From NCBI RefSeq assembly GCF_019048865.1, contig NZ_CP077604.1, positions 2,294,001 through 2,358,000 of the forward strand: a DNA stretch of 64,000 nt, in the 5' to 3' direction. Position 1 is the stretch's first letter, and each line of letters starts with the position of its first letter. Of this stretch, positions 45,048-54,942 are shown one piece after another. This stretch comes from Aquihabitans sp. G128 (GTDB lineage Bacteria > Actinomycetota > Acidimicrobiia > Acidimicrobiales > Iamiaceae). The notes beneath the pieces were generated by a model that was not told the DNA's origin, did no database searches, and saw only the letters and a program-made list of their open reading frames with translations. The position numbers were made by a program, and so were the translations under genes.

Positions 45048-46442
45048 ATGCGCATCCTCCACACCTCCGACTGGCACCTGGGACGCACGTTCCTGGGCGC
45101 CTCCCTGCTCGACGAGCAGGCCGAGGTGGTCGATCGCATCGTCGCCCTCGCTGCGGAGCACCGGGTGGACCTGGTCGTCATCGCCGGCGACCTGTACGAC
45201 CGGGCCATCCCCCCGGCACCCGCCGTCGAGCTGTTCGACCGGGCCCTGGCCGACCTCCACGCCACCGGCGCGGCCGTCGCCGCCATCACCGGCAACCACG
45301 ACTCGTCCATCCGCGTGGGGATCAACGACCGCCTGCTCAACGAGGTCGGCGTCGCGATCCGCGGCCAGGTCACCCGCATCGACGAGCCGCTCCTGCTGAC
45401 CGACCCGGCCGACGGCGGCCCGCCGGTCGCCGTCTACCTCGTGCCGTACCTCGAGCCGTCGGTCGACGTGCCGGTGCTCACCGCGATGCTGGAGGCGGAC
45501 CAGGCCGCCGCAGCGGCCATCCCGGTCGCGGCGCGCCCGGCGGTCCCGGCCCGGCGCCGCCGCAAGGCCTCCCCCGCTCCCGGCGACGAGGCAGCCGCGC
45601 CCAGCCTCTTCGACCTGGCCGCCGAGCCGGAACCGGCGGCGGTCGTCGCCGAGCCCGAGCCGGTGGTCGAGCCCGAGCCGGTGGCGGTCGCGGCGGCCCC
45701 TGCCGCAGCCCCCCGGGCGTCGGGCCGGGCCAGCCACGACCAGGCCACCGCGCTGGCCAACGAGGCCGTCCGCCGCCACCTGGCCACCCTCGGCGAGGTC
45801 CGCTCGGTGGTGGTGGCCCACGCCTTCGTGGCCGGCGGCCGCGTCTCGGACTCCGAGCGGGACCTCAGCGTCGGCGGCGTCGAGCGGGTGGCGCTGCAGG
45901 CGTTCGCCGGGTTCGACCTGGTGGCCCTCGGCCACCTGCACCAGCCCCAGCGGATCGACGGGGACCGCGTGGCCTACTGCGGCACCCCGCTGCCGTACTC
46001 GTTCTCCGAGGAGGGCCAGGTGAAGTCGGTGCGCATCGTCGACCTCGCCGTCGACGGCTCGGTCACCGCCGAGGTGGTGCCCCTCGGCGTCGGCCGCCCG
46101 CTGCGGACCCTCACCGGGACCCTCCAGGAGCTGCTCGAGGACCCCGCCCTGGCCGACGCCGAGCCGGCCCGCGTCCGGGCCCGGCTCACCGACGCCCACC
46201 TCCCCAACCAGGCCATGGCCCGGCTGCGCCGCCGCTTCCCGCACGCAGTCGAGCTGCGCCACGAGCCGGCTGGCGCCTCTGCTGCGCCCCGCGTCGGCGC
46301 CGACCTCACCACGCTCGAGTCGCTGTCCCCGCTCGACCTCGCCCTGCGCTTCTGGTCCGACCAGCAGGGCACCGAGGCCGGCGAGGGCGAGCGGGCCCTG
46401 TTGGAGCGGGCCGTGGCCGCCAACCTGGCGGACGACCGATGA
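45048..46442 (+). CDS. sbcD: Exonuclease SbcCD subunit D (Mre11-like)
   Basis: A 464-residue Mre11/SbcD nuclease. Phosphoesterase motifs are H-T-S-D-W-H-L-G-R, V-I-A-G-D-L-Y-D-R, I-T-G-N-H-D-S, V-V-V-A-H-A-F-V and A-L-G-H-L-H-Q-P-Q. Between motif III and V an Ala/Pro/Glu-rich insert (about residues 155-240, with E-P-E-P repeats) lengthens the protein relative to E. coli SbcD. With SbcC it trims hairpins and blocked DNA ends. The stop overlaps the sbcC start (ATGA). Confidence 0.94.
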   Translation: MRILHTSDWHLGRTFLGASLLDEQAEVVDRIVALAAEHRVDLVVIAGDLYDRAIPPAPAVELFDRALADLHATGAAVAAITGNHDSSIRVGINDRLLNEVGVAIRGQVTRIDEPLLLTDPADGGPPVAVYLVPYLEPSVDVPVLTAMLEADQAAAAAIPVAARPAVPARRRRKASPAPGDEAAAPSLFDLAAEPEPAAVVAEPEPVVEPEPVAVAAAPAAAPRASGRASHDQATALANEAVRRHLATLGEVRSVVVAHAFVAGGRVSDSERDLSVGGVERVALQAFAGFDLVALGHLHQPQRIDGDRVAYCGTPLPYSFSEEGQVKSVRIVDLAVDGSVTAEVVPLGVGRPLRTLTGTLQELLEDPALADAEPARVRARLTDAHLPNQAMARLRRRFPHAVELRHEPAGASAAPRVGADLTTLESLSPLDLALRFWSDQQGTEAGEGERALLERAVAANLADDR

Positions 46443-49400
46443 GGCCGCACCTCCTCACCATCGAGGCCATGGGCCCCTACGCCGGCGAGGCGCGGGTCGA
46501 CTTCGACGAGCTGGCCCACGAGGGCCTCTTCCTCATCCACGGGCCCACCGGCTCGGGCAAGACGTCGCTCCTCGACGCCCTCTGCTTCGCCCTGTACGGC
46601 GAGGTCCCCGGCCAGCGGGGCGATCGCGGCCTGCGCTCGGACCACGCCGCCCGGGACGCCACGCCCAGCGTGACCCTCGAAGTTCACGGCCCAGGGCGGC
46701 CGCTACCTCGTGGCGCGCGAGCCGTTCCACGAGGCGGCCAAGAAGCGCGGCGGCGGCACCACCACCCGCCACCCCACCGCCACCCTGCGCCGGATCGACC
46801 CGGGCCACGAGGCCACCCTGGCCACCAAGCCCAGCGAGGTCCGTGACGAGGTCCGTCGGCTGATCGGCCTGACCGCCACCCAGTTCCAGCAGGTCATCCT
46901 GCTGCCCCAGGGCCAGTTCGAGGCGGTGCTGCGGGGCAAGCCCGAGACGCGCGAGGGCCTGCTCAAGACCCTCTTCCACACCGTCGGGTTCGAGTCGCTC
47001 ACCCAGTGGCTGGCCGACGAGGCCCGGGCCAAGCGGGCGGCGGTCACCGAGCAGCAGCGCCACCTCCACGTCCTGGCCGGCGAGGCGGCCCGGCGTGCCG
47101 CCGACCTGGTCGAGCCGGGCACCGCCACGGCCGACGACGCGCTCTTCACCGCCGGGGCCGCCGGCACGCCGGACCAGTCGGGCCTGGTGCGCCTGGCCGA
47201 GCGGGCCGCCGAGGCCCTGGCCGCCGCCGACCTCGAGCTGTCGGCCACCGCCGACCGCCTCGCCGCGGCCGGCGCCGCCCTCGAAGTCGAGCACCTCTGC
47301 GGCCGAGCGCTGGGACCGCCACCACCGCGCCACGGTGGACAAGGCGCGCCTCCTGGCCGAGGAGGCCGACGTCGCCGCGGCCCGGGTGGCGCTGGCCCGC
47401 GCCGAGCAGGCCGACCAGATCCGGCCCAGCCTCACCGAGGTCGAACGCCGGGCGAAGGCCCTCCGCGCCGCCGCGACCGCCAGCACCCGGGACCGCGCCC
47501 AGGCCGGCCGCGCCGTCGCCGCCCTCGCCCGCCCGGTGGCGGCCCTCTCGGGCCTGCCCGCAGACCTGGCCGACGAGGCCGCGCTCGCCACCCCCGCCCT
47601 CGCCGCAGCCCGCCAGGCGCTCGCCACCGAGCTGGCCGCCCTCGATGCCCTGGGCGAGACCGCCGAGCAGGTCGCCGCCGCCCGACGCACCGCCGAGGAG
47701 CACCGGGCTCGCGCCCGGCGCGACACCGACCTGGCCGCCAAGGCCGCCCACCGGGTGGCCACGGTCCGCGAAGAGCTGGCCGCCCTCGCCGACCAGGTCG
47801 CCACCGCCACCTCGGCCCAGGACCGCCTGCCGGGGCTGGCCGAGGCCGCCCGCCAGGCGGCCGAGCGGGCCTCCGCCGCCGAACGCCTGGTGGCGGTCCG
47901 CGAGCAGGTGGCCGCCGCCGACGAGGCGCGTCGACGGGCGAGCGACGAGGCCAACGCGGCGTGGAGCGGCTGGCTGGACCTGCGCGAGCGCTACCTGAAC
48001 GGCATCGCCGCCGAGCTGGCCAGCGAGCTGGAGCCCGGCGTCGGCTGCCAGGTGTGCGGGGCCACCGAGCACCCCCGCCCGGCGGAGCCGGCCCCCGGCT
48101 CCACCACCCGGGCCGAGGTCGACGCCGCCGAGCAGGCCACCGAGGCCGCCAACCAGCGCGCCGCCGGCCACCTGGAGGCCACCGTCGCCCTGCAGCGCAC
48201 GGAGGCCGAGCTCTCGACGCTGGCCGGGCCCGGCGCCACCGACGCCACCGCGGCCCGAGCCACCGCGGCGGTGGCCGCCGCCAGCCACCGCGCCGGGGTC
48301 GAGCAGGCCGCTGCCCTCCCCCGCCTCCTCGCCAAGCGGGACGAGCGCACCGAGGAGCTGGCGCGGGTCGAGCAGCTGGCCGCCCAGGTCGAGGGCCAGA
48401 TCGAGTCGGCCAAGGCCGCCGCCGAGGCCCAGGAGCACGCCGCGGCCGCCACGGCGGCCCGGCTGGAGGCGGCCCTCGGCTCGGCCGAGCTGCCCGCCGC
48501 CATCGCCGCCGCCCGCCGCCTCGACGACGCCCTCGTGGCCCTCGCCCGCCACGCCACCGTCCGGGACGAGGCCGCCCTCGCCAAGGACCAGGCCGCCGAG
48601 CGCCTGGCCACCGACCTCGCGGCGTCGCCCTTCGGCGACGCGGCCGAGGCTCGCGCCGCCCTGCTCGACGCCGATCGCCGCCGGTCGCTCGCCACCCGCA
48701 TCGACGCCCACGACCGCCAGCTCATGGGCGTCCAGGACGCCCTCGGGGACCCGCTGCTCGCCGGGCTCCCGGCCGAACGCCCCGACGTCGAGGCTGCCCG
48801 GGCCGCCGCCGCCGCGGCCCAGCAGGCGTCCCAGCGCGCCGTGGCCCGCCGCACCAAGGTCCACGCGGCCCACGAGCGCATCGACGAGCTGGCCCGCCAG
48901 CACGGCGAGCTGCTGGCCCTCCTCCTGCCCCAGGAGTCCGACGCCAACCTGCACGAGGCGGTGGCGGCCCGGTGCGCCGGTCGGGCCAACCCGAAGGTGT
49001 CGCTGCAGCGCTGGGTGCTGGCCACCTACCTCGAGGCCATCTGCGTGCACGCCAACCAGCGCCTGGCCACCATGACCGCCGGGCGCTACCAGCTCCGCGT
49101 CGAGCGCGAGTCGCTGCACGCCGCCGCCAAGGCCGGCCTCGACCTCTGGGTCCACGACGCCCACACCGGCACCACCCGCCCGGTGTCCTCGCTCTCGGGC
49201 GGCGAGACCTTCCAGGCCTCGCTCGCCCTCGCCCTCGGCGTGGCCGACAGCGTCGAGGCCCGCACGGGCGGCGTGCGGCTCGACGCCCTGTTCGTCGACG
49301 AGGGCTTCGGCTCGCTCGACCCCGAGTCGCTCCAGCTGGCCATGGACGAGCTCGACGGCCTGCGCGAGGGCGGGCGCCTGGTGGGCTGCATCAGCCACGT

Positions 49401-49494
49401 CGGTGCCCTCCGCGAGCGCATCCGCGTGGGCATCGAGGTCACCCGCACCGACGCCGGGAGCACCGTGCGCGTCGGCGACATCGCCGCCGCCTGA
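46439..49494 (+). CDS. sbcC: Exonuclease SbcCD subunit C (Rad50-like), frame broken twice
   Basis: About 1017 residues of SMC-like ATPase. Walker A is G-P-T-G-S-G-K-T-S. Long Ala/Glu/Arg-rich coiled coils flank a zinc hook C-Q-V-C-G-A-T-E-H-P. The C-terminal ATPase has S-S-L-S-G-G-E-T-F-Q-A-S and F-V-D-E-G-F-G-S-L-D. The N-terminal part crosses two shifts, 46676-46682 and 47280-47286. Both read CTCGAAG; CTCGAG restores L-E-F-T-A-Q-G-G-R-Y-L and L-E-S-S-T-S-A-A-E-R-W. Two identical errors plus an intact long remainder argue that the gene is functional. Confidence 0.9.
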
Positions 49495-49516
49495 GGAGGT
49501 CGCCCAGCTCGCCGGC

Positions 49517-51475
49517 TCAGGTGGGCCAGAGGCGGGCGCCGAGGCCGCTGGCACGGGCCACGGGGCGGCCGATGGCCAACCGCAGCGCCTCCTCGGTGGC
49601 CACGAGGGTGACCTGCTCCCGGGCCCGGGTGATGGCGGTGTAGAGCAGCTCGCGGGTGAGGATCGGCGACCGCACCCCGGGCAGCGAGACCACCACGTGG
49701 GGGAACTCCGAGCCCTGGCTCTTGTGGATGGTCATGGCCCACCACGTCTCGGCCTCGTGCAACCGGGACACGGGGACGTAGCGGACCTCGGCCCCCTGGG
49801 GCAGGGCCACCGCGGTGCCGCCGTCGCGAGCCACCACCAGGCCGACGTCGCCGTTGGCCAGGCGGTTGATGCGGTCGTTGGCGGTGACCAGCACCGGGCG
49901 GCCGGCGTACCAGCGGGCGGTGGCCGCCAGCTCGGGCACGGCGGCGCCCACCGCCGCCTCGATGCGGGCGGTCCAGTCGTAGAGCCCGCCGTCGCCGTGG
50001 CGGGTGGCGGCCAGGACCTTGACCCGCAGGGCCGCCGCCAACCCGGCCTCGGCATCGCCGGCCAGCGCGGCACGGGCCACCTCGGTGGCGGCCGCGACGA
50101 CCGCTTCCTCCACGGATGCGACAGCGGCGGGCCGATCGGGCCGGGCCCAGGTGAGGTCGGCCCGGCTGCCGTCGAGCAGGGCCAGGGCGGCATCGGCGTC
50201 GCCCCGCCGCACGGCGTCGGCCAGGGCGGCGATGCCCGAGCCGGCGCCGAAGCGGTGCACCCGCTCCAGCACCGTCACCAGCCCCTCGAGCGGCGCGTCG
50301 GCGGTGACCGAGACCTCGGGGGGCGGCGACGCGGGCGTCGGCGTCGGCGCGGCCAGCACGTCCGGGTCGAACAGGCGCGGGGTGGCCGGGTCCTCGACCG
50401 GGGCCGCCCGCCGGCGGCGCGGGGCCACCAGGGCCGGTCCGGTGCGGGTCGGGCCCCGTTCCCCCACCAGGTCGGCCAGCACGGTGCCGGCGTCGACGCT
50501 GGCCAGCTGGTCCGGGTCGCCCACCAGCACGAGCGACGCCTCGGGCCGCACCGCTTGGAGCAGGCGGGCCATCAGCGGCAGCGAGACCATGGAGGTCTCG
50601 TCGATGACGACCAGGTCGTGGGTCAACGGGTGCTCGCGGTCGTGGCGGAAGGCCACCCCGGGGGCCCAGCCGAGCAGAGCGTGGATGGTGGTGGCCTCGG
50701 TGGCCACGAGCCGCTCGGCGAGCGCGGCATCGATCACGCCCTCGGCTCGGGCTTCGGCGACCGCCTGCCGCACCGCCTCGGTCATGCGGGCGGCCGCTTT
50801 GCCGGTGGGTGCGGCGAGGGCGACCTCGAGGTTGCGCCCGTCAGCGGCCGCCGCCCGCTGGGCCGCGGCGAGGAGGCGGGCCACGGTCCGGGTCTTGCCG
50901 GTGCCGGGTCCGCCCGCGATCACCGAGAGCCGGTGGCCCAGCGCCACGGTGGCCGCGGCCAGCTGGAGGTCGGGCCCGCCCTCGCCAGGAGCCGGGAACA
51001 GCTCGGCAATGGCGTGGTCGATCGCAGGACCGCCGGCGCTGGCACCGGCCCGGAGGCGCAGGTCGGCGGCGACCTCGGCCTCGTAGGCCCAGTAGCGCTG
51101 GAGGTAGATGCGGGTGCCGTCCCACACCAGCGGGGCCAGCGGCTCCCGACGGGCGTCGGCGGGCGCGGCGACCGCCGGGCTGGAGGCGAGCGCCGCAGCC
51201 CAGGGACCCGCGTCCGGCCAGGGCAGGGCCACCGCCACCTCGTCGAACCGGTCGAGGACCCGATCGGCGGCCGCCGCCAGCTCGATGCCCACGTGCCCCA
51301 GCTGCGGGGCGCGGGCCGCCACCGCCACGGCGAGGAGCACGAGCGGATCGGTGCCCGGGCTGAGCCGGGCGACCGTCGCCGCGAGGTGCACCTCGCCGGC
51401 GCCGACCACGCCGGCATCGACGAATGGCCGGAGGACCTCGACCGACGCCGGGACGAAGGGTGCGGGGCCGACCAT
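49517..51475 (-). CDS. recD: RecBCD subunit RecD helicase
   Basis: A 652-residue superfamily 1 5'-3' helicase. Motif I is A-G-G-P-G-T-G-K-T-R; motif Ia A-A-P-T-G-K-A-A; motif II V-V-I-D-E-T-S-M-V; motif III L-V-G-D-P-D-Q-L; motif V/VI T-I-H-K-S-Q-G-S-E-F and Y-T-A-I-T-R-A. A Pro-rich, low-complexity insert lies around residues 345-400. The ATG shares one base with the recB stop. sbcC converges from the other side with 22 nt between stops. Confidence 0.94.
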   Translation of the reverse strand: MVGPAPFVPASVEVLRPFVDAGVVGAGEVHLAATVARLSPGTDPLVLLAVAVAARAPQLGHVGIELAAAADRVLDRFDEVAVALPWPDAGPWAAALASSPAVAAPADARREPLAPLVWDGTRIYLQRYWAYEAEVAADLRLRAGASAGGPAIDHAIAELFPAPGEGGPDLQLAAATVALGHRLSVIAGGPGTGKTRTVARLLAAAQRAAAADGRNLEVALAAPTGKAAARMTEAVRQAVAEARAEGVIDAALAERLVATEATTIHALLGWAPGVAFRHDREHPLTHDLVVIDETSMVSLPLMARLLQAVRPEASLVLVGDPDQLASVDAGTVLADLVGERGPTRTGPALVAPRRRRAAPVEDPATPRLFDPDVLAAPTPTPASPPPEVSVTADAPLEGLVTVLERVHRFGAGSGIAALADAVRRGDADAALALLDGSRADLTWARPDRPAAVASVEEAVVAAATEVARAALAGDAEAGLAAALRVKVLAATRHGDGGLYDWTARIEAAVGAAVPELAATARWYAGRPVLVTANDRINRLANGDVGLVVARDGGTAVALPQGAEVRYVPVSRLHEAETWWAMTIHKSQGSEFPHVVVSLPGVRSPILTRELLYTAITRAREQVTLVATEEALRLAIGRPVARASGLGARLWPT

Positions 51476-54400
51476 CAGGACCGCCGCCCGTCGAGCAGGT
51501 CGCTCGCCGCCACCACGAGCGCCGGCGGCAGGGCCCAGCTGCAGACGCCGTCGGGCCCCTCGGCGTGCACCGCACCGTCGGCGCCGCCCATGCCCCGCAC
51601 GAACAGGTAGGCCGCCCCGCCGAGGTGGACGGCGGGGTCGTAGCCGGCCTGGCGCCAGCGGAGGTAGCGGTGCAGGGCCACCGCGTAGAGCAGGGCCTGG
51701 AGCGGGTAGTGGTGCTCGACCATGGCCGCCGCCATCGAGGCCGCGCCGTAGTGGAGCGGGCCCGGCGCCTCGCCCCGGGGGTGGAGGCGGTTGGTCTTGT
51801 AGTCGACCACCACGAAGCGGTCGGGACCACCGGCCATGGCCACCCGGGCCACGAGGTCGATGGACCCCGTGAGGTGGCCCGCCAGCTCGACCCCGAACGC
51901 CCCGGCCGCCAGCCGGTTGGCCCAGGGCGCAAAGGGGTGGTCGGCGCCGAGGTGCGCCACCAGCAGGGCGCCGAGGTCGCGATCGGTGGGCACGGCGCCG
52001 GCCTCGCCGAGGCGCAGCTCGAAGTCGAGCTCGTCGAGCCGATCGGTCCGGGCCAGGTCCCGCAGGCGCTGGTCGCCGAACAGCGGGCCGAGGGGCGTCT
52101 CGATCGCGGCCCGGAGCCCGGCCAGCAGCAGCTCGCGGCCCTGCTCCGGGGCGGGGGCGGGCGAGCCCACGGGCGTGAGGTCGAACGGGGTCCAGCCCAG
52201 CTCCTGGTCGACCTCGAAGGCGAGGTCGTCGTCGAGCTCGACCGAGGCGAAGTCCACCCGTTCGAGCACGGCGTGGACGAACGTGCCGAAGGCGGCCCCC
52301 GCCGGCAGCGTGGCCAACGGTGAGGTGCCCGGCCGGGCGCTCCCCGGTTCCACCACCGGCTCCCGCGCGCCGTCGTCGTCGGCCGGCTCGACCGCGCCGG
52401 ACGTGGCCTCGTCGGTGCCGCCCGGACGGGCCTCGGGATCGGCAGCGGCGTGGTCGCCGCCCGCGGCGGTGATGGCCGTGAAGGACCAGCGGTGGCGGCG
52501 GCGGTCCGGGGCGACGCCCAGCGTGGCGACGGCCAGCTCCGGCCCCGCCGCGTCAGGGGTGCGGGCGCGCCACCGCTCGGCGGGCCGCCGCACCCGACCG
52601 TGCAGGCCCACCGAGATCGTCCCGCCGGAGGCGGCCACGAGCGGCGCCAGGGCCGCCTCGGTGTCGGCGTCGTCGGGCAGCGCCACCTTGGCGGCGGTGA
52701 ACGCCTCCGGGTCGATCGCGGCGCCCGTGCGGGCGAACAGCACCCGGGCCAGGGCCGAGCCGCTGCTCGAGCTCCCCCGCGTCCACCACACCAGGGCGTG
52801 GTGCTTGGCGCGGGTGAGGGCGACGTAGAGGAGCCGCAGGTCCTCGCCCTCGAGCTCGGCGGCGGCGAGCCGCTTGCGGCGCGTGGCGCCGGGACGGTCC
52901 GGCCAGCCCGACCCGTCGGCGACGTCGAGCACCCGGTGGGTGCCGTCGGGGTCCTGGAAGATGGTGGGCCCGTGCTTCTTTCGCCACAGCGAGGGGCAGC
53001 ACACGATCGGGAACTCCAGGCCCTTCGACACCCAGATGGTGAGGATCTGCACGGCCTCGGCCTCGGACTCGATCCGCCGCGAGGCCAGGTTGCCGTCGAT
53101 CTCGGCGTCGGGGTCCGGGTCGGGGTCCTCGGCCAGGCCGGCCACGAGGGCGGCCACGCTGGCGCCCCGGCCGGCAGCGGTGGTGCGCAGCAGCTCGGCG
53201 ATGTGGTCGAGGTCGGTCATGGCGCGGTCGCCGTCGGGGCGGCCGAGGACGCGGGCCACCACCGCGCTGTCGGACCAGATGCGGCGGATGAGGTGGTCGA
53301 CCCCGCCGTGGGCCAGGGCCTCGGCCCACCCGTGGAGCTGGTCCTGGATGCCGGCGAGGTCGGCGTCGGTGGCGGCGTCGACCCACGCGGCGGACCGGCC
53401 GGCGAACCAGCTGAGGGCGAACGCCCGAGCGCGCCGGGGGTCCGACGGACGGGCCAGGCCCTGGAGCAGGACCCGCCACTGGTCCGCCGCCGGCGAGTCG
53501 AGGACGCTGCCGCCGCGAGCCAGCACGGCCGGCACCCCCTGGGCGACCAGCTCGGCCTGCAGCAGCTCGCCCTCGGTGGCGCTGCGGGTGAGCACGGCGA
53601 CGTCGGACGGGCGGATGGGGCGCCGCCCCTGGTCGTCGACGTCGGGGTGGCCGGCGTCGGGGATGCGCCCGCCGTCGAAGAGCTCGCGCAGGTGGGCCAC
53701 CAGGTCGCCGGCGATGGCGGCGTCGGCGGCACCCGCCACCACGTTCGGGACCTTGCCGGTGGTGCGGGCGAGGTCGGCGCCCAGCGCCAGGCGGAGGGAC
53801 ACGGCCGGGAGGGGCTCGCCGGCGCGGTCGACGGCACGACGCTCCGCGTGGCGGTCGGCGGGCTGCACCGGCACGAAGGCGATCTCGTCGTCGCCGAAGG
53901 TGGCCCCTCCCAGCAGGGTCTCGACCGCCGTGAGCATGGCGCCGTCGGAGCGCCAGTTGGTGCCCAGCGATCGGGCGTCGCTCTGCTGAACGGCCCGCTC
54001 GTAGGTGTGGATGTCGGCGCCCCGGAACGAGTAGATCGCCTGCTTCGGATCGCCCACCAGCACCAGCGAGGTGCCGGCGGCGGGGTCGGCGAACAGCGCC
54101 GAGAACGTGTCCCACTGCACGGGGTCGGTGTCCTGGAACTCGTCGATGAGCGCCACCCGGTACCGGCTGCGCAGCGCCTCCTTCACGGCGTCGGCCTGGG
54201 GCCCGCGCAGCTCCTCGCGGAGCTCGGTGAGGATCTCGTCGAAGCTACGGCTGCTGCGCCGCCGCCGGTGGTCGCCGATGCGGGCCACCACCTGCTCCAC
54301 CAGGTCCCGGAGCAGGTGGTGCGCTTCGGTGGCGCCGGGCTGGCCGGGCGGCGGGGCCAGCACGAGGTCGGCCGTGCGCAGGGCGATCGAGGCGTGCTCG

Positions 54401-54942
54401 AGCAGCTTGCGGGGCTTGGGCAGGACCTCGGGCGGGTGGCCCTGGGTGGCGGCCTGGGCCAGCACGTCCGCACAGATCTCCATCTGGAGGTCCCGCTCGT
54501 CCTCGACCAGGGAGAGGTCGGGGTCGCCGCCGCTGCGGGCACCGAGGGCGGCGAGCGCCTGGGTGGCGAAGCCGTGGATGGTGGTGATGGTGGCAGCGTC
54601 GAACTCGGTGACCGCCCGCTCGAGGTTGGCCAGGCGGGCCTCCCGGTCGGTGGCGGCGAGGTGGGCGAAGAGCTCCTCGTCGGAGCTGGTGGCGCCCGGC
54701 GCGAGGTGCAGCGCCGCCGCCGCCAGCTTCTCGCGGGTGCGGGCGCGCAGCTCCGAGGTGGCGGCGCGGGTGAACGTGACCACGAGCAGCTCGCCGGCCG
54801 CCACCCCCTGCTCGGCGACGTAGCGGGTGGCCAACGAGGCCAGGGTGAAGGTCTTGCCGGTGCCGGCGCTGGCCTCGATGGCGAGCGGGGCGCGCGGCAG
54901 CGGGTCGAGCAGGTGGAACGGCTGGCGCTCGGGGCCGGTCAC
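51475..54942 (-). CDS. recB: RecBCD subunit RecB helicase-nuclease
   Basis: A 1155-residue UvrD-like helicase with C-terminal nuclease. Motif I is E-A-S-A-G-T-G-K-T-F; motif II L-I-D-E-F-Q-D-T-D; motif III V-G-D-P-K-Q-A-I-Y-S-F-R-G; motif V W-V-S-K-G-L-E-F; motif VI Y-V-A-L-T-R-A-K. The nuclease domain has F-V-V-V-D-Y-K-T-N-R-L (Asp and Lys of the RecB nuclease). GTG 54942 overlaps the recC stop (GTGA). Reading through the recC shift gives a false RecC-RecB fusion; they are separate genes. Confidence 0.93.
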   Translation of the reverse strand: MTGPERQPFHLLDPLPRAPLAIEASAGTGKTFTLASLATRYVAEQGVAAGELLVVTFTRAATSELRARTREKLAAAALHLAPGATSSDEELFAHLAATDREARLANLERAVTEFDAATITTIHGFATQALAALGARSGGDPDLSLVEDERDLQMEICADVLAQAATQGHPPEVLPKPRKLLEHASIALRTADLVLAPPPGQPGATEAHHLLRDLVEQVVARIGDHRRRRSSRSFDEILTELREELRGPQADAVKEALRSRYRVALIDEFQDTDPVQWDTFSALFADPAAGTSLVLVGDPKQAIYSFRGADIHTYERAVQQSDARSLGTNWRSDGAMLTAVETLLGGATFGDDEIAFVPVQPADRHAERRAVDRAGEPLPAVSLRLALGADLARTTGKVPNVVAGAADAAIAGDLVAHLRELFDGGRIPDAGHPDVDDQGRRPIRPSDVAVLTRSATEGELLQAELVAQGVPAVLARGGSVLDSPAADQWRVLLQGLARPSDPRRARAFALSWFAGRSAAWVDAATDADLAGIQDQLHGWAEALAHGGVDHLIRRIWSDSAVVARVLGRPDGDRAMTDLDHIAELLRTTAAGRGASVAALVAGLAEDPDPDPDAEIDGNLASRRIESEAEAVQILTIWVSKGLEFPIVCCPSLWRKKHGPTIFQDPDGTHRVLDVADGSGWPDRPGATRRKRLAAAELEGEDLRLLYVALTRAKHHALVWWTRGSSSSGSALARVLFARTGAAIDPEAFTAAKVALPDDADTEAALAPLVAASGGTISVGLHGRVRRPAERWRARTPDAAGPELAVATLGVAPDRRRHRWSFTAITAAGGDHAAADPEARPGGTDEATSGAVEPADDDGAREPVVEPGSARPGTSPLATLPAGAAFGTFVHAVLERVDFASVELDDDLAFEVDQELGWTPFDLTPVGSPAPAPEQGRELLLAGLRAAIETPLGPLFGDQRLRDLARTDRLDELDFELRLGEAGAVPTDRDLGALLVAHLGADHPFAPWANRLAAGAFGVELAGHLTGSIDLVARVAMAGGPDRFVVVDYKTNRLHPRGEAPGPLHYGAASMAAAMVEHHYPLQALLYAVALHRYLRWRQAGYDPAVHLGGAAYLFVRGMGGADGAVHAEGPDGVCSWALPPALVVAASDLLDGRRS

